In this document: positions 21,013 through 33,397 of the stretch, in pieces
How positions within the stretch are numbered: position 1 is the stretch's first letter
How the letters are laid out: each line of letters starts with the position of its first letter
Assembly (NCBI RefSeq): GCF_051106095.1
Contig: NC_135793.1
Span: forward strand, 3,701,501-3,765,500
From: Pogona vitticeps
Lineage: Eukaryota > Chordata > Lepidosauria > Squamata > Agamidae
Length of the DNA: 64,000 bases
Direction: 5' to 3'
Made by a program: the position numbers and the translations under genes
The notes under the pieces: generated by a model
What the model saw: only the letters and a program-made list of their open reading frames with translations
Database searches by the model: none
What the model was told of the DNA's origin: nothing

Positions 21013-22640
21013 CCGAAACCATCTTACAGTGTTAATGGCAGCGAAGTACTTTCTAGGGAGCCCTCCATAACAAGTTACATCATGACTTGTGGGGTTCCTT
21101 TTAAACGAACTTTCTGTAAGTGATACAACCGAAGGGCCCAGCTTACTTTGCTTTCTGCTGCAGTCCTATATTCAGCGTTTGCTCCTTGTGGCGTGAACGG
21201 TGATAGCTGGAGGCGTGCGCTCCTTCTGGGCCAAGCCACTCTCCAATGTAAACCCCCCCAAACCCCAGCAGTGCAGAGGAACATGTCCCATCAGCCCCCA
21301 TCCGGTTCCCACTCGTTTCCCTTGGGAAGAACTGAAAGGGAGTGTTAGACAGTGTGATATGGACGGGTGAGAAACCCTGATACACAGGTTTCCTCTGTCG
21401 AATTAGGGGGGGAAACAAATGAATGGAAACAGCTGCACCCTCGCATCGTGTTCCTTTGTCCTCAAATGTATCTCAGAGGAACGGGATGTTGCTGGAAACC
21501 GAGATATTTCTTTGGTACCCTCTCCTGATGAAAGAGAGAATCCTGGTTTGAGGCCAAACTATTCTGCCTTTGGTTTTTCACGATGTCGTTTTGCGTCTTT
21601 GGAGAAAGGCGCCCAGATTTCTGCGGGCTGGGAAAACCAATCTTTGCGCCTCCCATTTTTACCATTCGATCACCTCTTAGTGTCCTTTCTTTCCTCCCGT
21701 TAGAAGGAACCGCTACGTGTGGGTGTCCTCTTCCCTCTTTTACCCACCCTACAACCCTGCGAGGCGGGTCAAGTGGAGAAAAAGCGAGAGGCCCCCCGCT
21801 TGCCGGGTGAAGGCCGGGGTGGAGAGGAGACCCAGAACGGGTTGCTCCTCTGGGACTCGCCTTGTCCAAGTAGCGTTCGCCGACGTTCTCCATGGGGTGG
21901 AGGCTCGGCCGAAGGACGCTTGGCAACACACTGGCTAAGAACCTGCTCCACCATCCACGTAGACCTACTAAGGGGGACCCAACAGGGCCTGAAAATCTTC
22001 CCTTCCACTTATTAGTTCCTAATGCAAAGAACGGCAATGGATTGGTCATTTGGTCCAAATCCCGGTGGCCCGCTGGGGTGAGCAGAGCTAATCCAGAGCC
22101 GGAAGGAAATTCATTGCCAAGAGGAGGCTCCAAGCTGCAATCCTGGCAGACCGAAGGTGGAATCAATCAATCACCTGTATAAGAAACAACACAACTATCA
22201 TTACTGGTTTTAATGCTTACTCTTCTTGGCTACCTTTAGTGTCTGCATTAAGTTTCCAGTGCCTGCATTACCCAATCTTTAGAGACACCCATATGTGGGC
22301 ACACATGGTAATTTATTATTAGAGATTTAATTTTACTCTCTCTTTTGGCCATCGGGTAAAGACAGGGGGCGGGAGAAATGCTTATGGAATCCCTTATTTC
22401 CGTGCATCTCGGCTGTCCGGCAGGAGAAGATTTTTGGCCTCCGGTTGAGAGTGAGAAAAAGTTCTCCCACCCCACCAAGGCCTCTGTAATTTTCATAAAA
22501 TGTTTGTGATGGCCTCTCCATTAAAAAAAATTAAGCACATATACAGCAAGCACAGAAGGACTGGTTGATTGTTAAGAAAGATGCAATGAACCCATCCAGT
22601 GCTTTGATGTTTTAGATAAAGCAGCAGACAGTCTAGTTTG
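21013..22640. other. Non-coding; contains a G+C-rich patch
   Basis: 21650-21960 is richer in G+C and CpG than its surroundings, and frames are open on both strands. I cannot tie it to a gene. CCCACCCTACAACCCTGCGA near 21740 resembles the body of SINE family C relatives on the minus strand. 22250-22520 appears unique. Confidence 0.35.
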
Positions 22641-22644
22641 GGGG

Positions 22645-22930
22645 AAATTTATGCAACTAAAGGAACAGTGCAATTTTGTGCAATACTGTATATATTGCAC
22701 AATATATTGCAGGTGGCTTCCTTTAGGGAGTTGAACCCTCTTGTATTGTGTCTTCCTCTTTTCCTGCTGCCTTTCACCTTTCCCACCACGATGGTCTGTT
22801 CCAAAGAGTCCTGCCTGCTCATGATATGCCCAAAGTAGGGCAGCCTCAGTTTTAATATTTTTGCCTCCAGAGACAGTTCAGGCTTGATTTGATCTAGGAC
22901 CCACTTATTCGCCTTTGTGTGAGAATTGTA
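22645..22930 (-). mobile_element. RTE-type LINE, C-terminal ORF fragment
   Basis: The minus strand encodes NKWVLDQIKPELSLEAKILK, then LRLPYFGHIMSRQDSLEQTI and VVGKVKGSRKRGR. This is the C-terminal signature of endonuclease-reverse transcriptases of an RTE-like family widespread in squamates. It is parallel to, but distinct from, the BovB copies (which read EINPECSLEGQILKW at the same place). It is truncated at both sides. Confidence 0.82.
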
Positions 22931-22934
22931 GTGA

Positions 22935-23635
22935 GAGCGTTTTTTTAAAAAAACATTTTTGAGAATGAATGCATCAGCCAAGAAGTAAATTCTCATGCTT
23001 GGCTTGAACATTGCTGGAACGGGTGCTCTTTTATTGTTTAAGGAAGTCCTTTGGCATTTCAGAACATCTTGATGTGTCCTGGAAAGGAAACTAATTAACA
23101 ATTCATGCTGCCGAATTGAATGTTTAGGCTTCCTGTAACTTAGGACAAAGTTTTCAATCAAGCATTGTTTTCCTGAACACAGCCGTGCGTATCTGCCAAC
23201 ATGGTTTTCCCTCCCCGCAACGTCTGATCCTGGGCGTCACCAGAGACCAGATTAAGTTCTTAAACGAATTAAAAAGAAACTTTTGTAGCAATAATCAGAC
23301 AATAAAGGCAGGCTTCTGATCCTAACATACAGATGGGTTGTTATGCGCAAACAGAAAACAAACTATAACTAGGCAAACAAATGTTGGCTGATCGCGCAAC
23401 CCCGTGAAACTTTGGACGTAACACTCCAGTGGGCCAAATCCAGTAGTAGACCTAGTTACAACAGAGGTGTTGAAATGCACAGGACTAGTAAGTTATTAGC
23501 AGTGGTGCATGGAAACGTTTTCAGTAAACAAATGAGGTCATCTACTACTCTTAGGAAGAAAGAGGCATTGAACATCGTGGCCTAACTCCCATGTTAGTCC
23601 AAGTTAGAACAAAGGCATTTGAAATATAATTATAA
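22935..23635. other. Non-coding, unassigned
   Basis: No gene or confident repeat. Confidence 0.3.
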
Positions 23636-23637
23636 TC

Positions 23638-23768
23638 TTAGAACAGCAGGTTGGGAAGGGACCCTGGAGATAATCAAGTCCAGCCCCGATCAAGAAGGCA
23701 CAGTGGGGACTTGAACTCCCAACCAGCAGCCAAATAAACTATGGAGCAATCCAGCAGTTCCTTGTGAA
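23638..23768 (-). mobile_element. SINE family B
   Basis: Reading the plus strand: TAGAACAGCAGGTTGGGAAG, GACCCTGGAGATAATCAAGT, CAAGAAGGCACAGTGGGG and ACTTGAACTCCCAACCAGC, the reverse complement of the family B tail and head. Confidence 0.72.
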
Positions 23769-23769
23769 G

Positions 23770-24490
23770 AACTAGATCTTTTTTTAAAAAAAAAACAGAT
23801 AGGCTTGTGTTTCAGAACTGCTGTTCCAGAATGCTAGGACTTTTTAATACAAAGACAGAGAGTTGCACACTGTAATTGACATAAGCCCATTCATTTTGAT
23901 GGTTTTACTCCAAGCAGAATTCCTGCCGAATTCAGCTCACTGTGTTCGATGGATCTTCATTCTGAATAGCGAACTTGTTTGTTCAAAACATGGTTGGGTC
24001 ATTCTGTAATGTAGAGTTGTATTCTACCAACAAATGTTCGTCATTTTGCAAAGTCAGTAGGTGCATACATAAAATAAAAATTTAATTTGATGCAGCGTTG
24101 GGGCAGGAAGAACATAATGCTAAAAGATCTGCACCCTTTTCTATTTCTATATACATCTGTCTATACTGAGCGAATTATCTGTGCCCGGATTGCTACTGTG
24201 AATAACAAGCTAGCAGATTGGAAAGATAATGTTAATGTTTGATTGGTGGAGTTTATTTCGTTGACAGAACTATCAAAAACATCTGAACCCATTCACAGGA
24301 TGGTGATTCTCGGACACCCTGAGAATCCACTGTAGTACTGGAAGGCTATTAACTGTAAGTATATTACAAGTCAAATTTCTTGCTGTGAAATCGATAAATC
24401 TCAAGGTACTGGCATCAGGGCTTTAAAATGACCACCTTCTCCTGCTCGGAAGCTAAAAAGATCGCCCAAAAGTGGTAAAGAAGGGCAGAC
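23770..24490. other. Non-coding, unassigned
   Basis: No gene. The part near 23880-23950 (ATAAGCCCATTCATTTTGAT) is of a type often repeated in reptiles but cannot be assigned. Confidence 0.3.
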
Positions 24491-24499
24491 TCATCCATA

Positions 24500-25005
24500 T
24501 TTTAAAGAGATTCAAAAAGTGAAAATGTTTCTGAAGAAAGAAGATGTCAACAAACTGGAGGAAGTTCAGAGGAGAGGAAAAAGGATGATCCAGGGACTGG
24601 AAACCAAGCTTTAGGAGGAAAAACTGGGAGACTGGGACACGTTTAGCCTTGAGGAAAGGAGACTGAGAGGGGATAGGAGAGCCCTTTTCAAAGACTTGAA
24701 AGGCTGTCCTACAGGGGAGGAGCAGGATCTGTTCTCAATCATCCAAGCGGAGGACCCATAATAATGGACTCATGCGACAACAAGCCATGTTTAGGCTAAA
24801 AAAGTTCCTAACTGTTAGAGCAGAACGACAAGGGAACCAAAGACCTCGGGAGGTGGTGAGCGCTCCAACCCTGGAGGCCTTCAAGAGGAAACGGGGCCAC
24901 CCTCTGTCGGATCTGGATTGATCTGGATTCCTGCCTTGAGCTTGGGGTTGGACTGGATGGCCTTAGGAGGCCCCCTTCCCACTCCATGATTCTAGGATCC
25001 AAAGA
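24500..25005 (+). mobile_element. CR1 LINE 3' end
   Basis: The layout is the classic end of amniote CR1: GAGGAAAGGAGACTGAGAGG, AAAGACTTGAAAGGCTGTCC, TGTTTAGGCTAAAAAAGTTC, ACCTCGGGAGGTGGTGAGC, GGAGGCCTTCAAGAGG, GGTTGGACTGGATGGCCTTA and the terminal CCATGATTCTAGGAT. It is 5'-truncated at about 0.5 kb and looks fairly well preserved. Confidence 0.92.
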
Positions 25006-25009
25006 ATGC

Positions 25010-25840
25010 TGTTGGAGGAATAGGACATGTTCTGGAAATCCCCTGGATTGCTGGCATTGATTTCTTTAAGGGCCAGAAATACATAAAATGGCCAACACAA
25101 GATATATTAAACAATTCCTCGGCCGTTCCATCTCAGCTGGTGTTCCAAACACACTGCAGGTTCTGTTTTCTTCTGCTTTGGACGAAGTTCTTGTCAAACA
25201 GGTTTAGCGCGTGTGTTCTCGCGTGTGTATGTTTTGTTTGTTGGCAAGCTCTGTCGGTCACGCATGTTCCCCCCCCAAAAAATGTATTTTTCCACACTGG
25301 TCAACATCTCCTGTCTTGAGAATGACCCTTTGTACAGGGATACCGATGTTCCGGCTTTGTTTTTTTCCCCTTGCCAGCTCTAACCTGGGTGTAGGTTTAA
25401 CCTTTGAACCATCTTCTGTGGGGCAAAGGCAGGAGAGAAAAACAACAGAATCCCCCTTTCTCGTTCTACAGGTATTTATTGCTCAGGAGAGCCGAGCGGA
25501 GCGCAGGGGGGTTAGCAGGAGAAGAGGGTCCCCGGGGCCTTTCGAGGAGAAAGGTGGGGTAAAAGATATTTTAACTAAATAAATAATAAGTAAAATGACT
25601 CTTAAGCAGGGGCAATGTCTCTGAGCGTTCCTAAGACGTTAACAGGGAAACAGAAATGTATTGTTTCAGGAATTCTCTACAGGAGGACCGAAGAAATGAA
25701 ATGGATCCGATTCCAGAAGCCCCTAAATTTGGCTTACATGTCAGTAGCCATGAGGTTACAGAGACAAGTTGCCTTCTTTGACCCAGACTATGGAAGTAAC
25801 TAGTTACGTCCTGGAGTAATATTTACTTATCAACTTAAAA
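25010..25840. other. Non-coding, unassigned
   Basis: No gene. The frame at 25211-25582 has no recognisable product. Confidence 0.3.
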
Positions 25841-25842
25841 TA

Positions 25843-26115
25843 TTTTCATCCTGCTTTTCTCCTTTGAAAGGACCCAAGGCAGCTTACACCATGGAAATGC
25901 AACATTTAAAGCTGAAATGTATAGAAATACTTTAAAAAAAGTATACAAATATTAAAAAGGAGCAGACAAACACCACCCTGAGAAAGGGTAAACAAAAGCA
26001 ATACTAAATAAAAACACACACACACACATTCAAAGCAGTAAGGTGTAACAGTCCATTAAAAAAACCCACTCAAGGAAAGGCTTGCCTGAAGAGAAAAGTC
26101 TTTGAATGGGAAAAA
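25843..26115 (-). mobile_element. L2-like LINE 3' UTR and ORF end, antisense
   Basis: CATCCTGCTTTTCTCCTTTG, AGGCAGCTTACACCATGG, AAAGCAGTAAGGTGTAACAG and AGGCTTGCCTGAAGAGAAAA match the antisense layout of the copy at 15735-16430. A (CA)n run lies near 26013. Confidence 0.75.
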
Positions 26116-26119
26116 TAAA

Positions 26120-28015
26120 TGGCAACAGGAAAAGAGGAACACCAAATATGAAGTGGATTGACTCATAACGGAAGCCACTGGCTTGAGTTTGTAAGAGCTG
26201 AGCAGGACCTTTAATGACAGGACATTTTGGAAGACACTTGTTCACAGAGTCAACACGAGTTGAGGATGACCTGATGCCACCCAACAGCAAGAACAGGGCC
26301 AGGATATTTTTGACCTTCCATGATCCTTTGTTTCTGACCTCAGGTGTCCATTCCTGAACTTCAAAGACAGGCTGCAGCATGAAACAGCTGAACGGGAATT
26401 ATTCAAGAGGTTCAACTCAATATCTACTATAGTTTGAAACATGTTATATTTTTGCAATCAAATCGTTCATGCAAATATATTTTTTGACACCACCCAGTTA
26501 CTGTTTATTGATGCCATGTTAATTATCACTGATTGTACATGGGTGTTCTCCCTGTCTCTCATCTTTCCTGGGTTTAGAAAGCCTTCCACCAAGGTGGGAA
26601 GATACATGAAATCTGAGAGCCTCCAGGAGCATTATTCATGGTGAGTGTCTTGGTGTCAAAATTTGACCAATTAAAACGACTTCATAATTATTTAATGCAA
26701 TGAAAGGATGTCTAGTTTATCCCGGTCCTTCTTTTTTCAGAAGCACTAACGTAAAACTTAACTAGAATACACAACATTCCACACCAATAGAGTGTTTTGA
26801 ATGACTATCTGTGCCTCTTTCTGCTTCATCTTTTCTTTAAAAAAGGAGCTTACATCAGTCTTTCAAAAATACATTGCTACTATTTACACTGACTGACCAA
26901 AGCAGACCCTCAGACTTTACACAGGAAACCATTAACATTCCTTATATTCTCAAAGTCAGCCTGTTAGAACACCTTTCCTGTGCCTTGTATTCTGGTTAGA
27001 TTTTGAAGAGTCTGAAAACACGGGCTCGCTGAATGCTAAGTAAAGTTTAGAACCTTTAGAAATGGGCTTCTATTACATTTTCCCTCCGGAGACTCAGTTC
27101 CTTCAAAGTGTCATGGCAGAGCAATCAAAAGTGGAAATGAAGCCTGTGATTATAAGGTTTGTGCCTTATGGCCAATCACAAAATGAAACCAAGCTAATTT
27201 GCAAAATGCAGAAAGATGCCACCTCGTGTTAGGATAAAGCTGTGTCTCGCACCTTTTAAGAGAATAATATTGGACAACTGCATTGCCTAGTTTCGTCCTT
27301 TGCTAGGTTTTCTTCCTGCTCTTCCTTGTTTTCTTAATGAGAGCTGGAGAGCTGGTTAGGCAACAACATCGCCATAGTACCAGTGACTCTTTACATTATA
27401 TGGTCCTTTGGAACACCCGCTTGTCAAACTGGGCTGGACTGCAGAATAAAGCAAACACCATTTTGAGGATTCATCCGTTTGCGAAGTGTCGGCACTTCCC
27501 TTTCACTCTAACGTGTGCTCCCTCGTCACTCTTGGGAACTGAAGTTCTTGGATAAATTGTTCTGGGTTAAATCCTTCCTTCTCTTGTATCAGAAGTACGA
27601 CTTAGGGAACAGAAGATTCTTAAGACGTGGCCGGGAGTGTCTACGTCTTGTGGGCCAATTTCAAAAACTTAACCCACAAAGATGTGTTAACATCCATGTC
27701 TTCGTTTTGACCGGGTTTCATTCCCCACTCCACCCCAGGAATCACAGCAAGGAAGTCGTGAACTGGGAAAGACATGTTGCAATTGTTTGTTTGGGCAAAT
27801 CCACCAGACAGTTCTTATGCTAAGACGGCACTTAGTTACATTCCTTCATCCCCAGCAAATGGCACAGCAAGACAGCGCCCTGCTTCCTCGTTGCCTCACA
27901 AAGGTAACAAGGCAAGCAGCCCACGAGCACCCCACGTTGAATGATGAGGACACCCAACCTTCCAGCCTTCTCCTTTCACAAACCTTACGTGCTTGAGCAG
28001 AGCCAAGCAAAGGTC
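26120..28015. other. Largely unique non-coding sequence
   Basis: About 1.9 kb with no recognised repeat or gene. Its length without repeats stands out in this window, so 26400-27500 is a reasonable place to look for conserved regulatory sequence. Inference only. Confidence 0.3.
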
Positions 28016-28024
28016 CGTCTAGTC

Positions 28025-28149
28025 TAGTGGTTTCCAACCTTGGGTCCCCAGATGTTCTTGGATGAAGCCCTCACCACCACCTCTGTTGGCCAGGATTTCT
28101 GGGAGTTGTAGTCCAAGAACATCCGGGGACCCAAGGTTGGGAATTACTG
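28025..28149. mobile_element. hAT-type MITE, 125 bp
   Basis: The left end TAGTGGTTTCCAACCTTGGG and the right end CCCAAGGTTGGGAATTACTG form inverted repeats. The interior has TTCTGGGAGTTGTAGTCC. The flanks GTCTAGTC (28017-28024) and CTGTAGTC (28150-28157) agree at 6 of 8 positions, consistent with an aged target duplication. Confidence 0.8.
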
Positions 28150-28159
28150 CTGTAGTCCG

Positions 28160-28600
28160 ACACCAGTTCACCTAATGGTCGACCAGTTTCCTTTAGGAAG
28201 GCCACCAGATGGATAGACAGAGGAGAAACAGGGTGGATGGAGACCTTGTTGGTAGGACATCTGTGACGGTCTTTGTGTTTGTGTTTACTGGGTCTACTCG
28301 CTGTCTACTCAGCAAAGCACAGAGCCTATCGGCTAAACCCGTATATGACATGGAAATCTGTGTTTGATGTTGCAAATGTAAACACCTCAAGCATTTTATT
28401 TTATTTTATTAAAATACTACTACTTCTGTTACTTTAGCTGTTACTATCACAGCAGGCTCTAGACAGATTTAAATTAACTGTGATTAATTAACTTGTTTTC
28501 AACACCAAATAACCCTGAGATGCATAACTGTACCATCCCTTTACTCTTTGTGCATGTGCATGAACACACACTCCTTTATCAGTACGGATGAGGATGACAA
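28160..28600. other. Non-coding, unassigned
   Basis: Nothing recognised. Confidence 0.3.
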
Positions 28601-28601
28601 C

Positions 28602-28640
28602 CATCATCATCATCATCATCATCATCGTCATCATCATCAT
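28602..28640 (+). repeat. (CAT)n microsatellite
   Basis: About 13 CAT units with one CGT. The poly-Asp frame on the minus strand is an artefact. Confidence 0.9.
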
Positions 28641-28851
28641 AGGCATCCTTCAGTCTCGAGAGACTATGGTAACATGCTCTGTATCGAGAAGTGTCCTCTC
28701 CAGAGCATGAACTAATTTGTGAAATTATGACAAGAAATTTCACTTTTCTTTTCTTTTTAAGTGTATGATTCCTCGGGTTCTTAATTACTGGCATGTCATT
28801 AAGGTCCTCCTGACTTTCAACCTAGGAGGCCACCAGTAAATGTATCCCGAT

Positions 28852-28963
28852 CAGAGACGGGCAGTTTGGCAATTCGTGCCAGTTCGCTTATTGGCCGAAC
28901 GCCTGTTCGCTCACTCGACAAACCGCCGCGAACCTCCGAACCAGCAGTTTGTGCCCATCTCTC
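28852..28963. mobile_element. hAT-type MITE ('AGAGATGGGC' family), 112 bp
   Basis: The ends CAGAGACGGGCAG and GTGCCCATCTCTC are imperfect inverted repeats. The flanks ATCCCGAT (28844-28851) and ATCCTGAT (28964-28971) match at 7 of 8. The interior TTCGTGCCAGTTCGCTTATT and GGCCGAACGCC recurs at 42925-43093. Confidence 0.78.
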
Positions 28964-28969
28964 ATCCTG

Positions 28970-30265
28970 ATTGCACCCCCACTTTGTCTTATGCCGTTTT
29001 CATGCAAAATTAGAAGACCTTGTTTCTCTTTTATGCTATTTTGGGTGTCGCTCTTCAGTTGAAGACTTTATTACGCAAGGTCTTCTTCCATATCAAATCG
29101 AGCCTCAAGCAATTAGCCTATTTCTCGGGTCACAGCTAATTGGAAGGTGACCCAGTTAAAGATTAGGACTAGCATCACCCCTCCCTGAGCGGCCCGCATA
29201 TGGCTGTTACACCTCAAGGCCGATCCAGGGGCTGAGTCGGTGGGGTGTTGCTGTCGCCAGATTCCACTTCAACCAGCAGGTTTTTTACAGGATATCCCAC
29301 AGAGGTGGGGACGGGACTCAAGGACCTGCTACATTATAGAGCTTAGAATAGGTACAATTTGGTCTAAAATCTCCAGAATCCCATGGCCATTCTGGCTGTG
29401 GGATTCTGGGACCTTTTTCTCAACTCTGCTTGTACGGACAAAGGCTTGGCCATCTTTTACCGACAGAAGAACACTCCAAACTGCCGTATCGAGAGGCTAG
29501 CCCATCCTATATGGCTGGGTCTCTTTATAGGGTCCTCTGGTGAAGGTAGCTGCACCATCTGCCTTGCTCAGTGGGCAACCATGCCTGCCTTCCCTATAGA
29601 GGTGGATGTGCATTGGTCACTGGATGGATCAGCCCAGGCTTGTCACCTAGACCTATAATTAAACTTCGGAGGAGAAGGAGGAAGGAAGTCCGCCCAAGAG
29701 TACCAATCTATATATCAACGTGCCATGCGTTAGAAAAGACAACAGGTGAGAAGGATGATATCTGGACCCATCTGGCTGTCTCTTTGTCTATCATTCCCCC
29801 TCCCCCTCCCTTGGTTATTCTACTTGTTTATCACTCTCCTGCATATTTGTTGCATGAGCGGATGCTCAACATTCAGCCACTTCAGGAGGTTGAGATATTC
29901 CCCACCCCTGGCTTACTAGCTGAGGTTTGTTCCTGGAAGGCTTGTACAAAACGGCTCTGCTCGGTACTTTTCCCTCCCTGGAGGGAGCGCTCTCTGGTCT
30001 CCGTCCCCCCTCCCACTCCATCTGGAGATGAAAAGGTCCTTTTCCTGGAGATAATCTGCCCTTTCGCGGCAGTGAGGGGGCTATTAATCAGCCCTGGGAT
30101 CAATGCCTGTGCCAGCTTGTTTGCAGCTCCTCTGTCTCTTTTCTCCCAGATGAGGTTCCCCAGATGAGGAGGCGAGAGAGAGAAAAGTCTGGTAGAGAGG
30201 GCTAGTGGTGGGTCTAGTTGGGCTCTGCCTTCTGCACATGCTCTGGGTTTGCCTTGGCTGGCCTG
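28970..30265. other. Non-coding, unassigned
   Basis: Frames at 29571-30167 (plus) and 29882-30349 (minus) overlap on opposite strands and match no family I know. I treat them as chance. Confidence 0.35.
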
Positions 30266-30269
30266 TGCT

Positions 30270-30442
30270 TCTTTGCTGAACTTTGCATTGCTATTAAGAG
30301 TGCAGAATTTGGGGGGATCCAGGTTCGAATCTCCATTGATCCCAGCCAATCACTCTTCCACCCCCACCCCCACCACCCCCGACTGACTTACCTTGCACCA
30401 TTGGTGTAAAGACAAAATAGAAAGCCAGTGACTTGTGGACAC
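30270..30442 (+). mobile_element. SINE family C relative
   Basis: GATCCAGGTTCGAATCTCC (box B), then GACTGACTTACCTTGCACC. It matches the reptile tRNA-SINE type in which the box B is followed by a 'cctaacctacctcacagg'-like body. Diverged. Confidence 0.6.
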
Positions 30443-30444
30443 TT

Positions 30445-31300
30445 GGAGCCTCACCGAAGGAAGGAGGCAATCAGCACTTGGAAACGTGTTACCTGTTTGG
30501 ATTTCGGCCACGAAATTCATTAGGCGTTTCGCCCGAGGTTGGAAAAGCTGCTTTTAAAAAAAAGAAAACACACAAAAAACCTGCAAGTCACAGGGTGCTC
30601 CTCACCCACTTAACAATTCTTGGGCATTATAGTCTAAAAAAAAGAGAAACTTTTCCAATTTTGCATTTTTGCCCCAAAGTTGAGACTTTTCTATTTGCCT
30701 TGATGCCTTTTAGGCTAGGAAGCTAATGCTCTGTTAGGCTCCGGTTGGTGTTTGCTTTTATTCTTTGACTGTTTCCTATTTATTATTTATTGCAATAGTG
30801 GGTTCATTACACATTCAGGCCCTTCTCTCGCTTTATCGTTCTCAGCTGCTCTGGCAAGCTGCTTTTGAATCTCAACGGATGACATCGGGGAAATAGAATA
30901 ACAAACAGCGTTTAAGCCCCGTGGAACTGTGCGTGCGTGTGTGTCTTGAAGTAGGGATGACCCAAGATATTTTAATGCCTGAGGGGGGGAAAAACCATTA
31001 TGGTCGCCTCACCTGTTCCACATATCCGCCTCTGCTCCCAGGACAAATAGCTGGATATTACCTCAGCAGTGGCAACAGGAAAGCCTCTGAGGGCAACTGG
31101 CAGGCTGATGCGGGAGGTGCTCAGCACACACAGCATCCGTCCAACCTGGCGCTGGTCCATGCCCTCTCCTATTATCTGCCGCCCGAGGCTACGCCTTGCC
31201 TCTAATGGTAGGGCCAGCTCTGCTTCCACATGCCGTAAACCTAGGTCAGATCAGGTTGCCAAATACTGAGCTGTTTGGGTGAGGATCTGCTGTTTTCTTC
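30445..31300. other. Non-coding, unassigned
   Basis: No gene or named repeat. Confidence 0.3.
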
Positions 31301-31302
31301 AT

Positions 31303-31530
<228 letters not shown>

Positions 31531-31884
31531 GAAGGAAGGAAGGAAGGAAGGAAGGAAGGAAGGAAGGAAGGAAGGAAGGAAGGAAGGAAGGAAGGAAGGA
31601 AGGAAGGAAGGAAGGAAGGAAGGAAGGAAGGAAGGAAGGAAGGAAGGAAGGAAGGAGCTGATGACGGATAGATTGAAGGAAGGAAGGAAGGAAGGAAGGA
31701 AGGAAGGAAGGAAGGAAGGAAGGAAGGAAGGAAGGAAGGAAGGAAGGAAGGAAGGAAGGAAGGAAGGAAGGAAGGAAGGAGCTGATGACGGATAGATTGA
31801 AGGAAGGAAGGAAGGAAGGAAGGAAGGAAGGAAGGAAGGAAGGAAGGAAGGAAGGAAGGAAGGAAGGAAGGAAGGAAGGAAGGA
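31531..31884 (+). repeat. (GAAG)n microsatellite with a repeated spacer
   Basis: Three GAAG tracts are separated by two exact copies of AGCTGATGACGGATAGATTG at 31656-31675 and 31780-31799, 124 bp apart. The third tract ends AGGAGCTGGC, which starts like the spacer. Lys-Glu-Gly-Arg and Phe-Leu-Pro-Ser frames here are artefacts. Confidence 0.95.
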
Positions 31885-31889
31885 GCTGG

Positions 31890-32770
31890 CATTTGAGGGG
31901 TTGCAAAGACCCAACCCAAAGTGATCGTGAAATGTGGCCGTCCCTGGCCCACCAAAGCTACCCACCGCCACCTGCCCCCAATGTACATTTTGGGACATTG
32001 ACCGCTCCAGTGCATCCGTGCCTCCCTCAGCAGGCAGCAGCCACACTACGGAAAGGAGGAATATTTCTCGCTGTGATAATATGACCGATTTGGCACATGA
32101 CCGGCCCGGCGTCTAATAGAAGTGTACAGAGAGGTAGCCTGTCGCTTCGTGAATTTAGCCGGGTGCAAAAGGCCACAGCTGTGTCAGCTCAGGCCATCCT
32201 CTGTTTCTGGGATGAAGCGGGAGTGAAAAAGAATAAATACTTTGCTGTGGTAACATGTTGTTCTTTAAAGGTCATACCGAACGGGCTTCTGATAAATCAG
32301 GTTTGACAACCACACGGTGAGTCCACGACAACAAAGCAGGACACTTTCAAGTGAGCGAACACCAGAACTAAACAGGAAGAACCCAGCATTTGGAAAAGTT
32401 ACTTTTCGAATGACCGCAGCCAGGATCCTCCGGCCGGCCTTGCCAGAGACCTGGGCTTAGCAGAGCCGTGGCTTAGAAAACAGGAACGTTGCTAAGCCGT
32501 GGGACAACCAGTGTTCTATATTGTGCTAAATGGGTCGGCCAGCCACAAAAAGTTGAGCAAAATGGTTTTAAAATCAGATATTGGGTTGTTGTTAGACTGA
32601 CAACACAGTTTTTCTCTGTGCCTCATGGGAATGTTAGTTTCCCCTTCAGATTTATTTCACACCTTCCAGAGGAGCTGGCTGTCTCAAACAATACATTGCA
32701 TATAACCCATTGCTAGAGGACAAAATTCTTTAATTGCTGAAAGCATCTGACTGGTCCAGCGCAAACACTT
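31890..32770. other. Non-coding, unassigned
   Basis: No gene or named repeat. Confidence 0.3.
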
Positions 32771-32774
32771 TTCA

Positions 32775-33170
32775 CCTCCTGTATTTTGCAAACAAGTTTT
32801 ATTTGTTGGTTTGGGGTTTTTTTTCCTATACAGCCTTTCTTCTTATAAGAGACTCAAAGTGGTTCACAATCAATGAGGGCTATACAAGAATCACAATCGA
32901 AAGCACCATACAAAACTATCCTTTTTTAAAAAAAGCAAAACGTAGCAATATTAAACCACCGTTTAAAACAAGCCACATTTTTTAACACCCAAACCCTCTG
33001 AATTCAATAAATACAGCATTTCTATTTTTTTTAAAAAAAACCCACCCTGCTTATTGCTTAAAAGCCCATCTGAAAACCTTACCTGTCGATGGAAAGACAA
33101 GAGGGAGGGGCCCCACTTGGCTTCTTGAGCGCCATCAACTTGGGAGCAACTTCTGAGAAGACCCTCAGAA
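32775..33170 (-). mobile_element. L2-like LINE 3' UTR and ORF end, antisense
   Basis: CTATACAGCCTTTCTTCTTA, AAAGTGGTTCACAATCAATG, AGCCACATTTTTTAACACC, AAAGCCCATCTGAAAACCTT and GAGCAACTTCTGAGAAGACC follow the antisense order seen at 15735-16430. Strongly diverged. Confidence 0.6.
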
Positions 33171-33397
33171 GAACTGAAAAGCTAAGAAGGTTCGTATTTT
33201 TTTTGTGATGGGTCTTAGTTTGCAAATCTAAGTTCTTGCACATCAAAGTCTCTCTGGGACACTGATATGATTCCACCTCTACTCATAGGTTATAATGCAT
33301 CGTTTTGCATTGTGTGTGCAAAATGGAATCGTTCATCCAACAAACAAATGTGCAAGCAGAAATATCTAATTCTGTTGTCTATAGCACAACTGGATTA

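Noticed and set aside
21462-22166. Minus-strand frame of 234 codons
   Set aside because: No known domain, frames also open on the other strand, and the region is G+C-rich. Chance is the simplest explanation.
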